Assembly (NCBI RefSeq): GCF_016907435.1
Contig: NZ_JAFBBZ010000001.1
Span: forward strand, 930,001-994,000
Reading direction: 5' to 3'
Length of the DNA stretch: 64,000 nucleotides
Source of the DNA: Nocardioides salarius
GTDB taxonomy: Bacteria; Actinomycetota; Actinomycetes; Propionibacteriales; Nocardioidaceae
Position 1 is the first letter of the stretch, and every line of letters starts with the position of its first letter. Shown piece by piece: positions 23,969 to 31,918 of the stretch. Both the position numbers and the translations under genes were made by a program. The notes below the pieces were generated by a model. It was not told the DNA's origin and searched no databases. It was given only the letters and a program-made list of their open reading frames with translations.

Positions 23969-25243
23969 TCAAGCATCGTCATCACCCAGGATCGCGTCGA
24001 TGTTCGGGCCCGTCGTGTATGCGTCCTTGAACTGATGGTGCTCCACTCCGGTCCACTCGCTCGGCTTGAAGACGCCCTTGTGCTGCAGCGCCCCAGCGAC
24101 CTCGATCCTTGCGGACGCGGTTGTCGCCCACTCCTTCGCTTCGATCGTTGGATACTCCGCGCTGCCCGCCTCGGCGGGAGGCACCTGGACGACCCTAAAG
24201 CGAGCAGTGGGCTCGAGGTGCAGCCCTCGGATGTGGAACGTGGCCTGCTCGTAGGTCGTTTTGGTGACCTTCACAGCGAATGTGCCTCTACAGATGATCT
24301 TGGTCGGCCACACATTCCACTGCTTGTCAGCCGTGGGCGGCTTGGCCAGCACGAAGTCGAGCGTGCCGCCCCTGTCTATGTAAGAACCGCTCAGCGAGAC
24401 AGTCCTGCCTGGTCCGGGCAAAACGTCAGTAAGTTTGAGCGTCCCTTCAATCCTGAGTTCCTGAGCGTCAAGTCCGCCATCGAACGTCGTTCGGGTGAAG
24501 GAACAGCCGCCTTCGATAATGGCGCCGTTGAGGATGACCTTGCCGCTGATGGTGGCGTTCCGCAATTTGAAATCAGCGAGACGGGCGTAGGCCAGATTGA
24601 AGTCGCACCCTGCCCACAGAGCGTCGGTTCCATTGACTCGGCTGCTGATGAGCTCCATGACCGTGCGTCGCACCTGCTGGTCACCGTCGTCAGGAAGATC
24701 GATTGGGTACTGCTGCTCTTCGACGTAGGTCTTCATTTTCTGCTGCATCCGGAGGAGCGCACATAGAACGTCGACGCACGTCTGACGTTGATCCGGCCAG
24801 TCATCCGCCAGTCGAGCGAGGGAGTAGACCCCAGCCAACCTGACGGCGGGTTGGTCATGACCGAGCTGGGACGCAGCGTCTTGAAAGCGCTTTGCCAACC
24901 CCTCGGATTCAAGTCGCGCTGCCGTAGCTCGTGACGTCTCGGCGTTGAGTGCCACCGAGTCCTCGGACGCCTTCGCCGATCGTTCTGATGCCTCGGAACT
25001 CTTCTTTGCTGCTGCGGCTGACTCTCGGGCCGCGGCCGCCGCCTCGCGGCCGGACTTTCGCTGGAGGATCGCAGCGAAGAGAGCAACACCGGCGGCCAGT
25101 ACTGCGGCGATCAGGGTGAGGTAGGGAACCCACTGCGGAGGTGTGGTGGTCATTGAGCCGGTTCCTCCTCCCGTTCCGTTCGAAGGGGAAGGCGATGGGG
25201 CCGGTACGGACGTCACGAGGTCGACCAGCAGATGCAAGGTCAC
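23969..25243 (-). CDS. Membrane-anchored protein with coiled coil and pentapeptide-like repeats
   Basis: A 424-residue protein. A transmembrane helix at about 38-58 (WVPYLTLIAAVLAAGVALFA) is followed by a long Ala/Ser/Lys coiled coil (KSGREAAAAARESAAAAKKS, EASERSAKASEDS). Next is a helical segment QDAASQLGHDQPAVRLAGVY SLARLADDWP typical of actinobacterial pentapeptide-type proteins. A beta-helical region follows with repeating A/C-D-F-x-x-A/L units (AGCDFNLAYARLADFKLRNA, ISGKVILNGAIIEGGCSFTR). An alternative start is Met31 (25153). The closest known type is 'pentapeptide repeat-containing protein' of mobile elements; its role may be defence or membrane signalling, which is not proven. Confidence 0.75.
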   Translation of the reverse strand: MTLHLLVDLVTSVPAPSPSPSNGTGGGTGSMTTTPPQWVPYLTLIAAVLAAGVALFAAILQRKSGREAAAAARESAAAAKKSSEASERSAKASEDSVALNAETSRATAARLESEGLAKRFQDAASQLGHDQPAVRLAGVYSLARLADDWPDQRQTCVDVLCALLRMQQKMKTYVEEQQYPIDLPDDGDQQVRRTVMELISSRVNGTDALWAGCDFNLAYARLADFKLRNATISGKVILNGAIIEGGCSFTRTTFDGGLDAQELRIEGTLKLTDVLPGPGRTVSLSGSYIDRGGTLDFVLAKPPTADKQWNVWPTKIICRGTFAVKVTKTTYEQATFHIRGLHLEPTARFRVVQVPPAEAGSAEYPTIEAKEWATTASARIEVAGALQHKGVFKPSEWTGVEHHQFKDAYTTGPNIDAILGDDDA

Positions 25244-25569
25244 GGGTGGTCACTCGCGCAATCGCTAAGCCATTCCATGCAATGTAGTGAACCAGTTTTC
25301 GAGCCGCTTTCTGGACGCTCAGCTATCGCGTCGCCCCAGGATCTCGGTGGTGACGAGCGTCGTCTGCGTCGTCCACCGCGCCAGCGCACTTGCGCGCGGT
25401 GCGACGGACGAGAGCTCGGTTGAGACGTGGCACTAAGACGTCATTGATCAGCGGTGCGTCACTCTGGGAGGCACTTACCACCCTTGACGGGATCATCAGC
25501 ATGAGCGGAAGTCTGCGAGACCTGACGCCCACACCCCCATCTGCAAGAGATGCGAATTGAATCGTTCCA
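25244..25569. other. 326-bp intergenic region
   Basis: Relatively low GC for the window, with no convincing ORF. It should hold the promoter of the leftward 424-aa gene. Confidence 0.45.
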
Positions 25570-25644
25570 TTGCAACAGATCCGCGTCGCGTGGCGCGGGG
25601 ACCGGCACCTAGCGCACCGTGAGGAGACCGAGGGCTGGTCAGCG

Positions 25645-26012
25645 ATGCTCGCCCGCATTTCCGACCTCCAGGAACGCCTCCGGGTTCTCGAAGATGAACA
25701 GAGCCCAGGGTTGCGGTGCCTGGAAGACGCCCGTGCTGACGACTGCGTGAGGATGCGCTCGCTCGAATCCGCTGGCATTCGACTCTCAACTACATCCGCG
25801 ACCTCCTACACGGAGACAAGTTCGCGGGCTTGGTCGCCCCGGTGACGCCGCCGGGTATGGCAGCGCACCTCACTCAGGAGGACCACGGCCTCGTGGTCGA
25901 CCAGGTGGAGACCACCTACCGGCGCACCCTCGACTACGCCGACGACGAGATCGTTGAGGAAGTCACCGGGCCTGGTGAGCCGTTCGACGACACGGAGGAG
26001 ACCCGGTCCTGA
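25645..26012 (+). pseudogene. Frameshifted hypothetical gene
   Basis: A helical coding frame from about ATG 25645 (MLARISDLQERLRVLEDEQS) changes to the -1 frame around 25745, continuing REDALARIRWHSTLNYIRDL, LHGDKFAGLVAPVTPPGM and ending EEVTGPGEPFDDTEETRS at 26012. The second frame has a stop immediately upstream and no ATG/GTG at the right place, so a single-base loss is likely. No family recognised. Confidence 0.45.
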
Positions 26013-26111
26013 GACATGCGGCCGGATTACCCGCTACCTGGCGTCCGGGGCGTAACGTGTCAGCCACAAGACGTCTGGACGTCCAATATGTCCCTGTCGG
26101 TGGAGGCTGTC

Positions 26112-26333
26112 ATGGTTGCTCGTCGTAAGCCCGGTTCAGTCCGGGACGCCATCCTTGAGGAGTTCAAGGCGAAGAAGGGGGCGATGAGCATGGGTGAGAT
26201 CGCCGAGGGAGTCGAGACACGGCTTGGCGAGTCCGTAGCCCGGTCGTCAATCCGTTCCTACCTGAACCTCAACACCCCCGGCACTTTCGAGCGCACGGGC
26301 CGAGGCACGTACCGGCTCGTGCGAGGACGCTGA
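26112..26333 (+). CDS. Small winged-helix protein upstream of DNA methyltransferase
   Basis: Start ATG 26112 is chosen because GGAGG ends 6 nt before it; longer starts at 26016 and 26088 lack a comparable site. The 73-residue product (MVARRKPGSVRDAILEEFKA, MSMGEIAEGVETRLGESVAR, SSIRSYLNLNTPGTFERTGR) is a compact winged HTH of the HTH_WhiA/HARE-like or restriction-controller type. The stop overlaps the methyltransferase start (TGATG), so the two are translationally coupled. A control (C) protein or a DNA-recognition accessory is plausible. Confidence 0.75.
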   Translation: MVARRKPGSVRDAILEEFKAKKGAMSMGEIAEGVETRLGESVARSSIRSYLNLNTPGTFERTGRGTYRLVRGR

Positions 26334-27235
26334 TGAAGCCCGCGTTCCGGCGCGGGCCCGCCACTCTGTACAACGCTGATTGCATCGAGTGGCTCCAGGC
26401 TCGACGCAAGCAATCGGTGCACGCCGTCGTCACGGATCCTCCCTACGGTCTCGTCGAGTACAACGAGATCGAGAAAGCCAAACTGCGAACCGGCAAGGGT
26501 GGCGTCTGGCGTATCCCACCGTCCTACGACGGTCACACGCGCTCACCCCTCCCCCGTTTCACCACCCTCACCGAGCGTGACCTGACTAACCTCGATCGGT
26601 TCTTCGGCGACTGGGCGACCGCACTATTGCCTGTGCTAGTGCCAGGTGCGCATGTGCTCGTGGCTGCCAACCCGCTCGTGTCGCACCGGATCAGCGTCGC
26701 TATGGACTCGGCCGGGCTGGAAAGGCGAGGCGAGATCGTTCGCCTGGTGCAGACCATGCGTGGCGGCGACCGTCCGAAGAACGCGCACGAGGAGTTCGCT
26801 GACATCACAGTCATGCCGCGCTCTCAGTGGGAGCCGTGGCTGCTGTTCCGTAAGCCGCTGGAACCGAAGGTCACAGTCGCCGACAACCTTCGCAAGTACG
26901 GCACCGGAGCACTGAGGCGCACCTCTGCGGACCAGCCGTTTGGTGACGTCATCAAATCGCATCCAACCAGGCCAGACGAGAAGAGGCTGGCCGGGCACCC
27001 GTCGCTCAAGCCGCAGTCGTTCCTGCGCACTGTCGTTCGGGCGATGCTCCCCCTCGGACATGGCGTCGTGCTGGACCCGTTCGCGGGGTCAGGTTCCACT
27101 CTCGCGGCTGCTACCGCTGTCGGGTACGACTCGATCGGTGTCGAGTTGGACCCTCAGTACGTGGAGATCGCTCGCCAGGCTGTTCCGGCGTTGGCGCAGT
27201 ACAAGACCAAGTCGGACCCTCAGGTCATCCCCTAG
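26333..27235 (+). CDS. Beta-class DNA methyltransferase (N6-adenine or N4-cytosine)
   Basis: A 300-residue amino-methyltransferase. Motif IV DPPYG is at 35-39 (catalytic), and motif I DPFAGSGST at 248-256 binds S-adenosylmethionine. This IV-before-I order defines the beta class. Motif X-like HPSLKPQSFLRTVVRAML precedes motif I, and VGVELDPQYVEIA is motif II/III. The central about 100 residues would be the target-recognition part. It is probably the protective enzyme of a restriction-modification system, with the nuclease gene convergent at 28335-29078. The recognition site cannot be predicted. Confidence 0.92.
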   Translation: MKPAFRRGPATLYNADCIEWLQARRKQSVHAVVTDPPYGLVEYNEIEKAKLRTGKGGVWRIPPSYDGHTRSPLPRFTTLTERDLTNLDRFFGDWATALLPVLVPGAHVLVAANPLVSHRISVAMDSAGLERRGEIVRLVQTMRGGDRPKNAHEEFADITVMPRSQWEPWLLFRKPLEPKVTVADNLRKYGTGALRRTSADQPFGDVIKSHPTRPDEKRLAGHPSLKPQSFLRTVVRAMLPLGHGVVLDPFAGSGSTLAAATAVGYDSIGVELDPQYVEIARQAVPALAQYKTKSDPQVIP

Positions 27236-27251
27236 CCTCCGGTACCCGGCT

Positions 27252-28331
27252 TCACTTGTTGCGGGCCTTGTAGGCGTTCACGGCATCGGCCACAACAACT
27301 GTGCCGTCTGCGATCGCTTGTCTCGCTCGGTCGAGTGCGATGACGCTCAATCCTTGGAAGGCGACGTTTCCGGCTTTGGTGCGACGGATTTTGTAGCAGG
27401 CTGGGTCGCTCTTGAGGTCCATGACGTGGATGACTGCGTGGCCCTGGTACTGAGTGAGACCCAACTTCGGGCCCAGAGCATTGAGCGCGATGTTGTACTT
27501 GTCGAATGTGTCGACCTCGCGGTAAGCGACGGCTTCCTCTCCGGCTGCTGCTGGACGCACCGTTAGTTCGCCTCGCTTCGGGTCGATCTTGAGCGAGATC
27601 TCCTGAACCTGCTCTGAAGAACGGGGACCGCCCACCAGTTGCAGTCCGACGATGCCCGGCAGGATCGTCTGCCAAGTCGCGTTGTCCTTGATGGATTCAA
27701 CGGCGCGGTCGATGTCGGCTTTCGTGGGTGCCTCTTCTTCCCCGCGGGCCGCGCGGTCGAGGGACATGAGAGGCCGCAGTCGGGCCTCGGCCTCGACGCG
27801 CTGCCGCTTGCCTGGACCGAGCATCGCTGCGATCTGTTCAAGTTCTTTGCCGACCACTAAGCCCACATCGCTCGGTGGCTGAACGGAGACCGGGAGGACC
27901 CGACCGGGCATGACATCGGTCAGGTCTTGGTTGGTCAGGCCCTTGAGTACCTTGCGGAAGATGGTGACGGCGGACCGGAGGTGGATCCAGAGAACGTCTT
28001 CTGACATCGCGATGACGTCGTGAGTGGCGGTGTCGCGGACCTCGGTTAGCGCGAGAAGCAGGACACGGTCGCCTTCGTCCAAGATCTTGAGGTCCGCCTC
28101 TGCGATGTTGATGCACTTGCCGAGGTCGAACGACTTGGAGGTGCCGGGAAAGCACACGTTCCTGCGCTTCTCGAAGATGGCCGCCTTGAGCAGCATCTCG
28201 AACGCGTGTGCTGCGAACATGACTACGGCGTGCTCACGCCCCATGGGCGAAGGCCGGTTGAACAGTTCGATCGCCAGCGTCAGAGACTCAACCGCTGTGG
28301 AGACGTACTGCCTGGTCTTCCGGGCAGCCAT
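27252..28331 (-). CDS. DUF3644-like protein of the restriction-type module
   Basis: A 359-residue soluble protein. The N-terminal half has helices and motifs typical of DUF3644-type proteins (REHAVVMFAAHAFEMLLKAA, then ALTEVRDTATHDVIAMSEDV), a possible nucleotide- or RNA-binding HEPN-like helical fold with R-x-x-x-H (RDTATH). The C-terminal half is beta rich (YNIALNALGPKLGLTQYQGH, DPACYKIRRTKAGNV). It starts 3 bp after the upstream nuclease stop, so it forms an operon with it, and converges on the methyltransferase with 16 bp between stops. It may be an effector or a specificity/regulatory subunit. The family assignment is by recollection and needs a profile search. Confidence 0.6.
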   Translation of the reverse strand: MAARKTRQYVSTAVESLTLAIELFNRPSPMGREHAVVMFAAHAFEMLLKAAIFEKRRNVCFPGTSKSFDLGKCINIAEADLKILDEGDRVLLLALTEVRDTATHDVIAMSEDVLWIHLRSAVTIFRKVLKGLTNQDLTDVMPGRVLPVSVQPPSDVGLVVGKELEQIAAMLGPGKRQRVEAEARLRPLMSLDRAARGEEEAPTKADIDRAVESIKDNATWQTILPGIVGLQLVGGPRSSEQVQEISLKIDPKRGELTVRPAAAGEEAVAYREVDTFDKYNIALNALGPKLGLTQYQGHAVIHVMDLKSDPACYKIRRTKAGNVAFQGLSVIALDRARQAIADGTVVVADAVNAYKARNK

Positions 28332-28334
28332 ATG

Positions 28335-29078
28335 TCAGTGACCGTCCAGGGTCGGCTGCTCGTCGGCGTCGCCTGGCTTGGTGGTCTTCTTCGTACTCCC
28401 CTTCTTGGGCATCTTCCCGGTCGGGCTTCGCCAGGGCTCCGTGTTCTCGTTGAACGGCATGTCCAAGTAGACGGGGTCCTGCCGCCACTTCTTGAGTCCG
28501 TCCTTGTGGAGCGTGGCGGTCCTGGTGCCGAGTTCGCCTCGGTTGTTCAGACGGAAATCGCCGGTCTCAACTTCGTTGATGTAGACCTCACGGAACGTGA
28601 ACGGCTCTCGGTCTTGGGCTGCGATCCAGGAACGGTTGTCCACCTCATAGGTGAAGACACAGAGGACCTGTTTGCGTGCGCCGTGTGTGTCTACTGCACC
28701 GCCGGACTTGCGTGATGCCTTGACCTCTACCCCGTCTTCGCCTGACGCGGCTGCGTCTCCCGGATAGCGGTCGCGGACAAGAAGGTCTGGGTGGCCGTTG
28801 TGTTGCAAGTTGGGTGTTAGGGCTCTGGCGTGCTGGCCGAGGCTGTCGGTCAGCATGTCGGAGATCATCCCGGACAATCCGGCTGGGCGGATCATGTCGT
28901 CGAGCCGTCGGAAGCCCTTCCCCATGAGGTACGAGTTGACGTCGTTGAAGTAGTCGCACACGTCTTGCATGGCGGCTTCGAAGTCGAGGCGGCGCAGTGA
29001 GTGTGGGTAGCCGGGGTGCGGGAGGAAGCACTCCTGCCGGACGGTCGCTTTCCGAGGCTCGGGCACGGGTGTACCCAA
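28335..29078 (-). CDS. PD-(D/E)XK-type restriction endonuclease candidate
   Basis: A 247-residue protein with a PD-(D/E)XK nuclease signature, GHPDLLV (D98) then DGVEVKAS (E118, K120), after helices LDFEAAMQDVCDYFNDVNSY. The core strand order matches type II restriction enzymes and related nucleases. The start drawn at 29078 is TTG; GTG at 29066 is also possible. It lies immediately inside attR and is followed 3 bp later by the DUF3644-like gene. With the methyltransferase it probably forms a restriction-modification-like defence module. Nuclease activity is inferred from motifs. Confidence 0.7.
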   Translation of the reverse strand: MGTPVPEPRKATVRQECFLPHPGYPHSLRRLDFEAAMQDVCDYFNDVNSYLMGKGFRRLDDMIRPAGLSGMISDMLTDSLGQHARALTPNLQHNGHPDLLVRDRYPGDAAASGEDGVEVKASRKSGGAVDTHGARKQVLCVFTYEVDNRSWIAAQDREPFTFREVYINEVETGDFRLNNRGELGTRTATLHKDGLKKWRQDPVYLDMPFNENTEPWRSPTGKMPKKGSTKKTTKPGDADEQPTLDGH

Positions 29079-29235
29079 TCATGTTGGACGATCGGCGGGG
29101 CCGGATTGTCCGACGTCCCAGGTGCTCGGTTTGATGACCTTTGTGAGTGTGTCCTTGCGTGTCCGTAGGGGAGGCAGTAAACCTGCTCGGGCATAGCGTC
29201 AGAAGTGCTGATTGAGGCTCAGTTGAGCAATCCCG

Positions 29236-29283
29236 GCGGCCTTCTAATCCGCCGGTCGCAGGTTCGAGTCCTGCCGGGGGCGC
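29236..29283 (+). repeat. attR, 48-bp copy of the tRNA-Arg 3' half
   Basis: Identical to 4560-4607. Only the 3' half of the tRNA is present (no acceptor 5' strand or D-arm), so this is an attachment-site scar and not a second tRNA gene. Confidence 0.95.
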
Positions 29284-29316
29284 TCGTCGCGGCGCCGGCA
29301 CCTCCACGGTGCCGGC

Positions 29317-29991
29317 TCAGCCGCTGCGCGGGTCCCGAGTGGTCGGCCGCAGCACCCGGACCCGCTCGGGGCGGAACCCGTGCTGCATGGCCCAGGCGAC
29401 GGCCTGCGACCGCGAGCCGGCGCCGATCTTGCGGTAGGCGGTGCGGATGTAGGTCTTCACCGAGTTGATGGACAGGTAGGTGCGCTCGGCGATCTGCTGG
29501 TTGGACAGCCCCGCGCAGATCAGCGCGAGCACCTCGGCCTCGCGGGCGGTGAGCCCGCGGTCACGTCCGGGCCAGGCGCCGACCTCGGGCAGGGCGGAGT
29601 CGCCCACGTCCTGGGGTCGCAGCTCGGCGCCGGCCGCCACCTGCTGCAGCGCCCAGGCCATCTCCTGGCCGGTCACCTGCTTGGAGAGGTAGCCGCTGGC
29701 ACCACGGGCCAGGGCCCGCTCCACGAGGTCGGGCTCGGTGTTCCAGCTGAAGACGACCACCTTGGCGCGGCCGTCGTCGACGAGCGTGGGCAGGTCCACG
29801 CCGTCCCCCTGGTCCTGCCCGAAGGTGTCGTAGAGGACGACGTCGACCTCGGAGCGCACCTCGGCCCCCGTGACGATCTCGACCACGCGCACCCGGTCGG
29901 CGTACGGCTCGAGGACGGCCGCGACCCCCGCCACCACGATCGGGTGGTCGTTGACGATGGCGACCCGCACGGGCACCCCGACGACTGTCAT
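29317..29991 (-). CDS. NarL/LuxR-family response regulator
   Basis: A 224-residue response regulator. The receiver domain (1-120) has the acidic residues in IVNDHP and the phosphoacceptor in VVLYDTFG, with K at SKQV. A LuxR-type HTH (about 150-205) follows: TAREAEVLALICAGLSNQQI, TYLSINSVKTYIRTAYRKIG. It is a stand-alone gene; no kinase is adjacent. It is the first chromosomal gene after the element. Confidence 0.92.
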   Translation of the reverse strand: MTVVGVPVRVAIVNDHPIVVAGVAAVLEPYADRVRVVEIVTGAEVRSEVDVVLYDTFGQDQGDGVDLPTLVDDGRAKVVVFSWNTEPDLVERALARGASGYLSKQVTGQEMAWALQQVAAGAELRPQDVGDSALPEVGAWPGRDRGLTAREAEVLALICAGLSNQQIAERTYLSINSVKTYIRTAYRKIGAGSRSQAVAWAMQHGFRPERVRVLRPTTRDPRSG

Positions 29992-30079
29992 GGCGCCGAT
30001 CGTATTTCACCCGGCCGGAGGGTGCCCGCCCCTCGAGGCGATACTTAACCTTGGGCCACGAGCGTGAGGGGCGAGATCT

Positions 30080-30850
30080 TTGCCGCAGTCCTGGCAGCAG
30101 CACCCGGAGTGGGGCCGGGTCCCGACCCTGGATCCGCGCTCGATCCCCGACCGGTGGCACCGCCTCGTGGTCGTCTCGGCCCACCCCGACGACGAGAGCC
30201 TGGGGGTGGGCGGCCTGATCGCCACGGCGCACCGGGCCGGGCTCGAGGTGTACGTCGTGCTGCTCACCGCGGGTGAGGCCTCCCACCCGCCGGGCCGCGA
30301 GGTGTCGCGGCACGCCCTGGCCACCGAGCGGCTGGCCGAGATGGACCGTGCCGTCGGGCTGCTGGCGCCCGGCACACCGGTCGTGTTCCTGGGGGCACCC
30401 GACGGCGGGGCCGCCGACGTCGAGGACCAGATGGTGGTCGCGCTCGGTGACATCGTCGGCGACGGCGCGGGCACCCTGCTGGTCGCCCCCTGGCGCCACG
30501 ACGGCCACCCCGACCACGAGGCGGCCGGGCGCGCGGCCGCGCAGGTCGCGCGCAGCAGCGGCGCCTGGTTGGCCGAGTACCCGTTGGTGATGTGGCGGCT
30601 GGGCGAGCCCGACGCGGCCCCGTGGGAGCAGATGGTGCGTCTCGAGCTCGCGCCGCAGCTGCGCGAGACCAAGCTCGACGCGATCAGGGCGCACGCCAGC
30701 CAGCTGCGCGCCCTCTCCCCCGACGACCCCCCGGCCCTGTCCGGGCCGATGCTGGCGCACTTCACGGGCCACGCCGAGCACCTGGTGCTCACCCCGGCCG
30801 AGGCGGACGCGCTCGACCCGGACGACGACGGGCTGCGCCAGCGGGCCTGA
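30080..30850 (+). CDS. PIG-L/LmbE-family deacetylase
   Basis: A 256-residue zinc hydrolase. Motif AHPDDESLGVGG (about 34-45) provides metal ligands and the catalytic Asp; a second histidine ligand is in DGHPDHEA. The family deacetylates N-acetylglucosamine-type sugars, as in mycothiol or lincomycin pathways. The start shown is TTG 30080 preceded by GAGGGGCGAG; other starts are possible. It is divergent from the LuxR regulator. Confidence 0.88.
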   Translation: MPQSWQQHPEWGRVPTLDPRSIPDRWHRLVVVSAHPDDESLGVGGLIATAHRAGLEVYVVLLTAGEASHPPGREVSRHALATERLAEMDRAVGLLAPGTPVVFLGAPDGGAADVEDQMVVALGDIVGDGAGTLLVAPWRHDGHPDHEAAGRAAAQVARSSGAWLAEYPLVMWRLGEPDAAPWEQMVRLELAPQLRETKLDAIRAHASQLRALSPDDPPALSGPMLAHFTGHAEHLVLTPAEADALDPDDDGLRQRA

Positions 30851-30862
30851 GCCCCCGGCTTC

Positions 30863-31918
30863 TCAGCCCTGGTGGGCGTCGATCTCGCCCAGGAGGCGTG
30901 CGGCGACGTCGGCGGGCGCGAACGACGCGTGCACCGAGGCCCGGGCCAGGTCGCGCACGCCCTCCTCGTCGAGGTCGAGCAGCCCGGCGGCGATGACGTA
31001 CTCGTTGTTGAGCGTGGTGCCGAACATCGACGGGTCGTCGGAGTGCACGGTGACCGTCACGCCGGCGTCGCGGAACGCGCGGATGGGGTGCTCGTCGAGC
31101 GCGGCCACGGCCCGCGTGGCGATGTTGGACGAGGGACACACCTCGAGCGGCACGCCGGTGTCGGCGAGGTGGCGCAACAGCTCGGGGTCCTCGGCGGCCG
31201 AGGTGCCGTGCCCGATCCGCTCGGCGCCGAGCAGGGTGAGCGCGTCCCAGACCGTCTGCGCGCCGGTGGTCTCGCCGGCGTGCGGCACGCTGCGCAGGCC
31301 GGCCGCCCGCGCGGCGTCGAAGTGGGGCTGGAACTGGGGGCGGGGCACCCCGATCTCGGGTCCGCCGAGGCCGAAGCCCACCAGCGCGTCGGTGCGGTGC
31401 TCGAGCGCGTACTCCAGCGTCTTCTCCGCGGCGGGCAGGCCCGCCTCGCCGGGGATGTCGTAGATCCAGCGCAGCACCAGACCGAAGTCGCGCTCCGCGG
31501 CGACGCGGGCGTCCTCGAGCGCCTCGGTGTAGGCCTCGATGGCCATCCCGACACCCTCCTCGTGCGGGCGCACCGAGGTGTACGGCGTGCAGGTGAGCTC
31601 GGCGTAGCGCACCTGCTGGCCGGTGGCCAGCTCCCGGGCCACCTCGTAGGTCAGGAAGCGGACGTCCTCGGGGGTGCGGACCAGGTCGACGACGGCCAGG
31701 TAGACCTCGATGAAGTGCGCGAAGTCGCGGAACTCGAAGAAGCGCCGCAGCTCGTCGAGGTCGCTGGGCACCACCCCGGGGTGCCGCGTCGCCAGCCCGG
31801 AGACGATCTCGGGCGAGGCCGAGCCGATGTGGTGCACGTGCAGCTCGGCCTTCGGCAGCCCGGCCACGAAGGCGGCGAGGCCGGTGGTCGGCTCCGGCGC
31901 GGCTCCTGGCGTGCTCAC
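30863..31918 (-). CDS. add: Adenosine deaminase
   Basis: A 351-residue amidohydrolase. Metal and catalytic motifs are HVHHIGS (about 27-33), HAGETTG, the GHG motif (RIGHGTSAAED) and HSDDPSMFG, the adenosine/aminodeoxyfutalosine deaminase set. It deaminates adenosine (or a related nucleoside) to inosine. GTG start at 31918 overlaps the DsbA-like gene stop (GTGA), so it is translationally coupled to that operon. Confidence 0.88.
   Translation of the reverse strand: MSTPGAAPEPTTGLAAFVAGLPKAELHVHHIGSASPEIVSGLATRHPGVVPSDLDELRRFFEFRDFAHFIEVYLAVVDLVRTPEDVRFLTYEVARELATGQQVRYAELTCTPYTSVRPHEEGVGMAIEAYTEALEDARVAAERDFGLVLRWIYDIPGEAGLPAAEKTLEYALEHRTDALVGFGLGGPEIGVPRPQFQPHFDAARAAGLRSVPHAGETTGAQTVWDALTLLGAERIGHGTSAAEDPELLRHLADTGVPLEVCPSSNIATRAVAALDEHPIRAFRDAGVTVTVHSDDPSMFGTTLNNEYVIAAGLLDLDEEGVRDLARASVHASFAPADVAARLLGEIDAHQG

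Larger units (their letters stand above)
4560..29283. mobile_element. Integrated, partly decayed prophage-like element in tRNA-Arg
   Basis: Bounded by the 48-bp perfect direct repeat 4560-4607 / 29236-29283, which covers the 3' half of tRNA-Arg(TCT). A tyrosine integrase lies next to the left end, an excisionase-like gene is beside it, and an AT-rich control region follows. The interior has phage-type small genes, a candidate replication initiator with iterons, a RuvC-like nuclease, and remnants of terminase and portal genes. Cargo is a TetR-controlled oxidoreductase operon and a restriction-modification-like module at the right end. No capsid, tail or lysis genes are seen, and no conjugation genes either. 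A defective prophage or phage satellite fits better than an intact phage or an ICE. Confidence 0.9.

Noticed and set aside
29236..29310. Possible second tRNA-Arg at the right end
   Set aside because: Only the 3' half is present; no 5' acceptor strand or D-arm can be folded, so it is attR.
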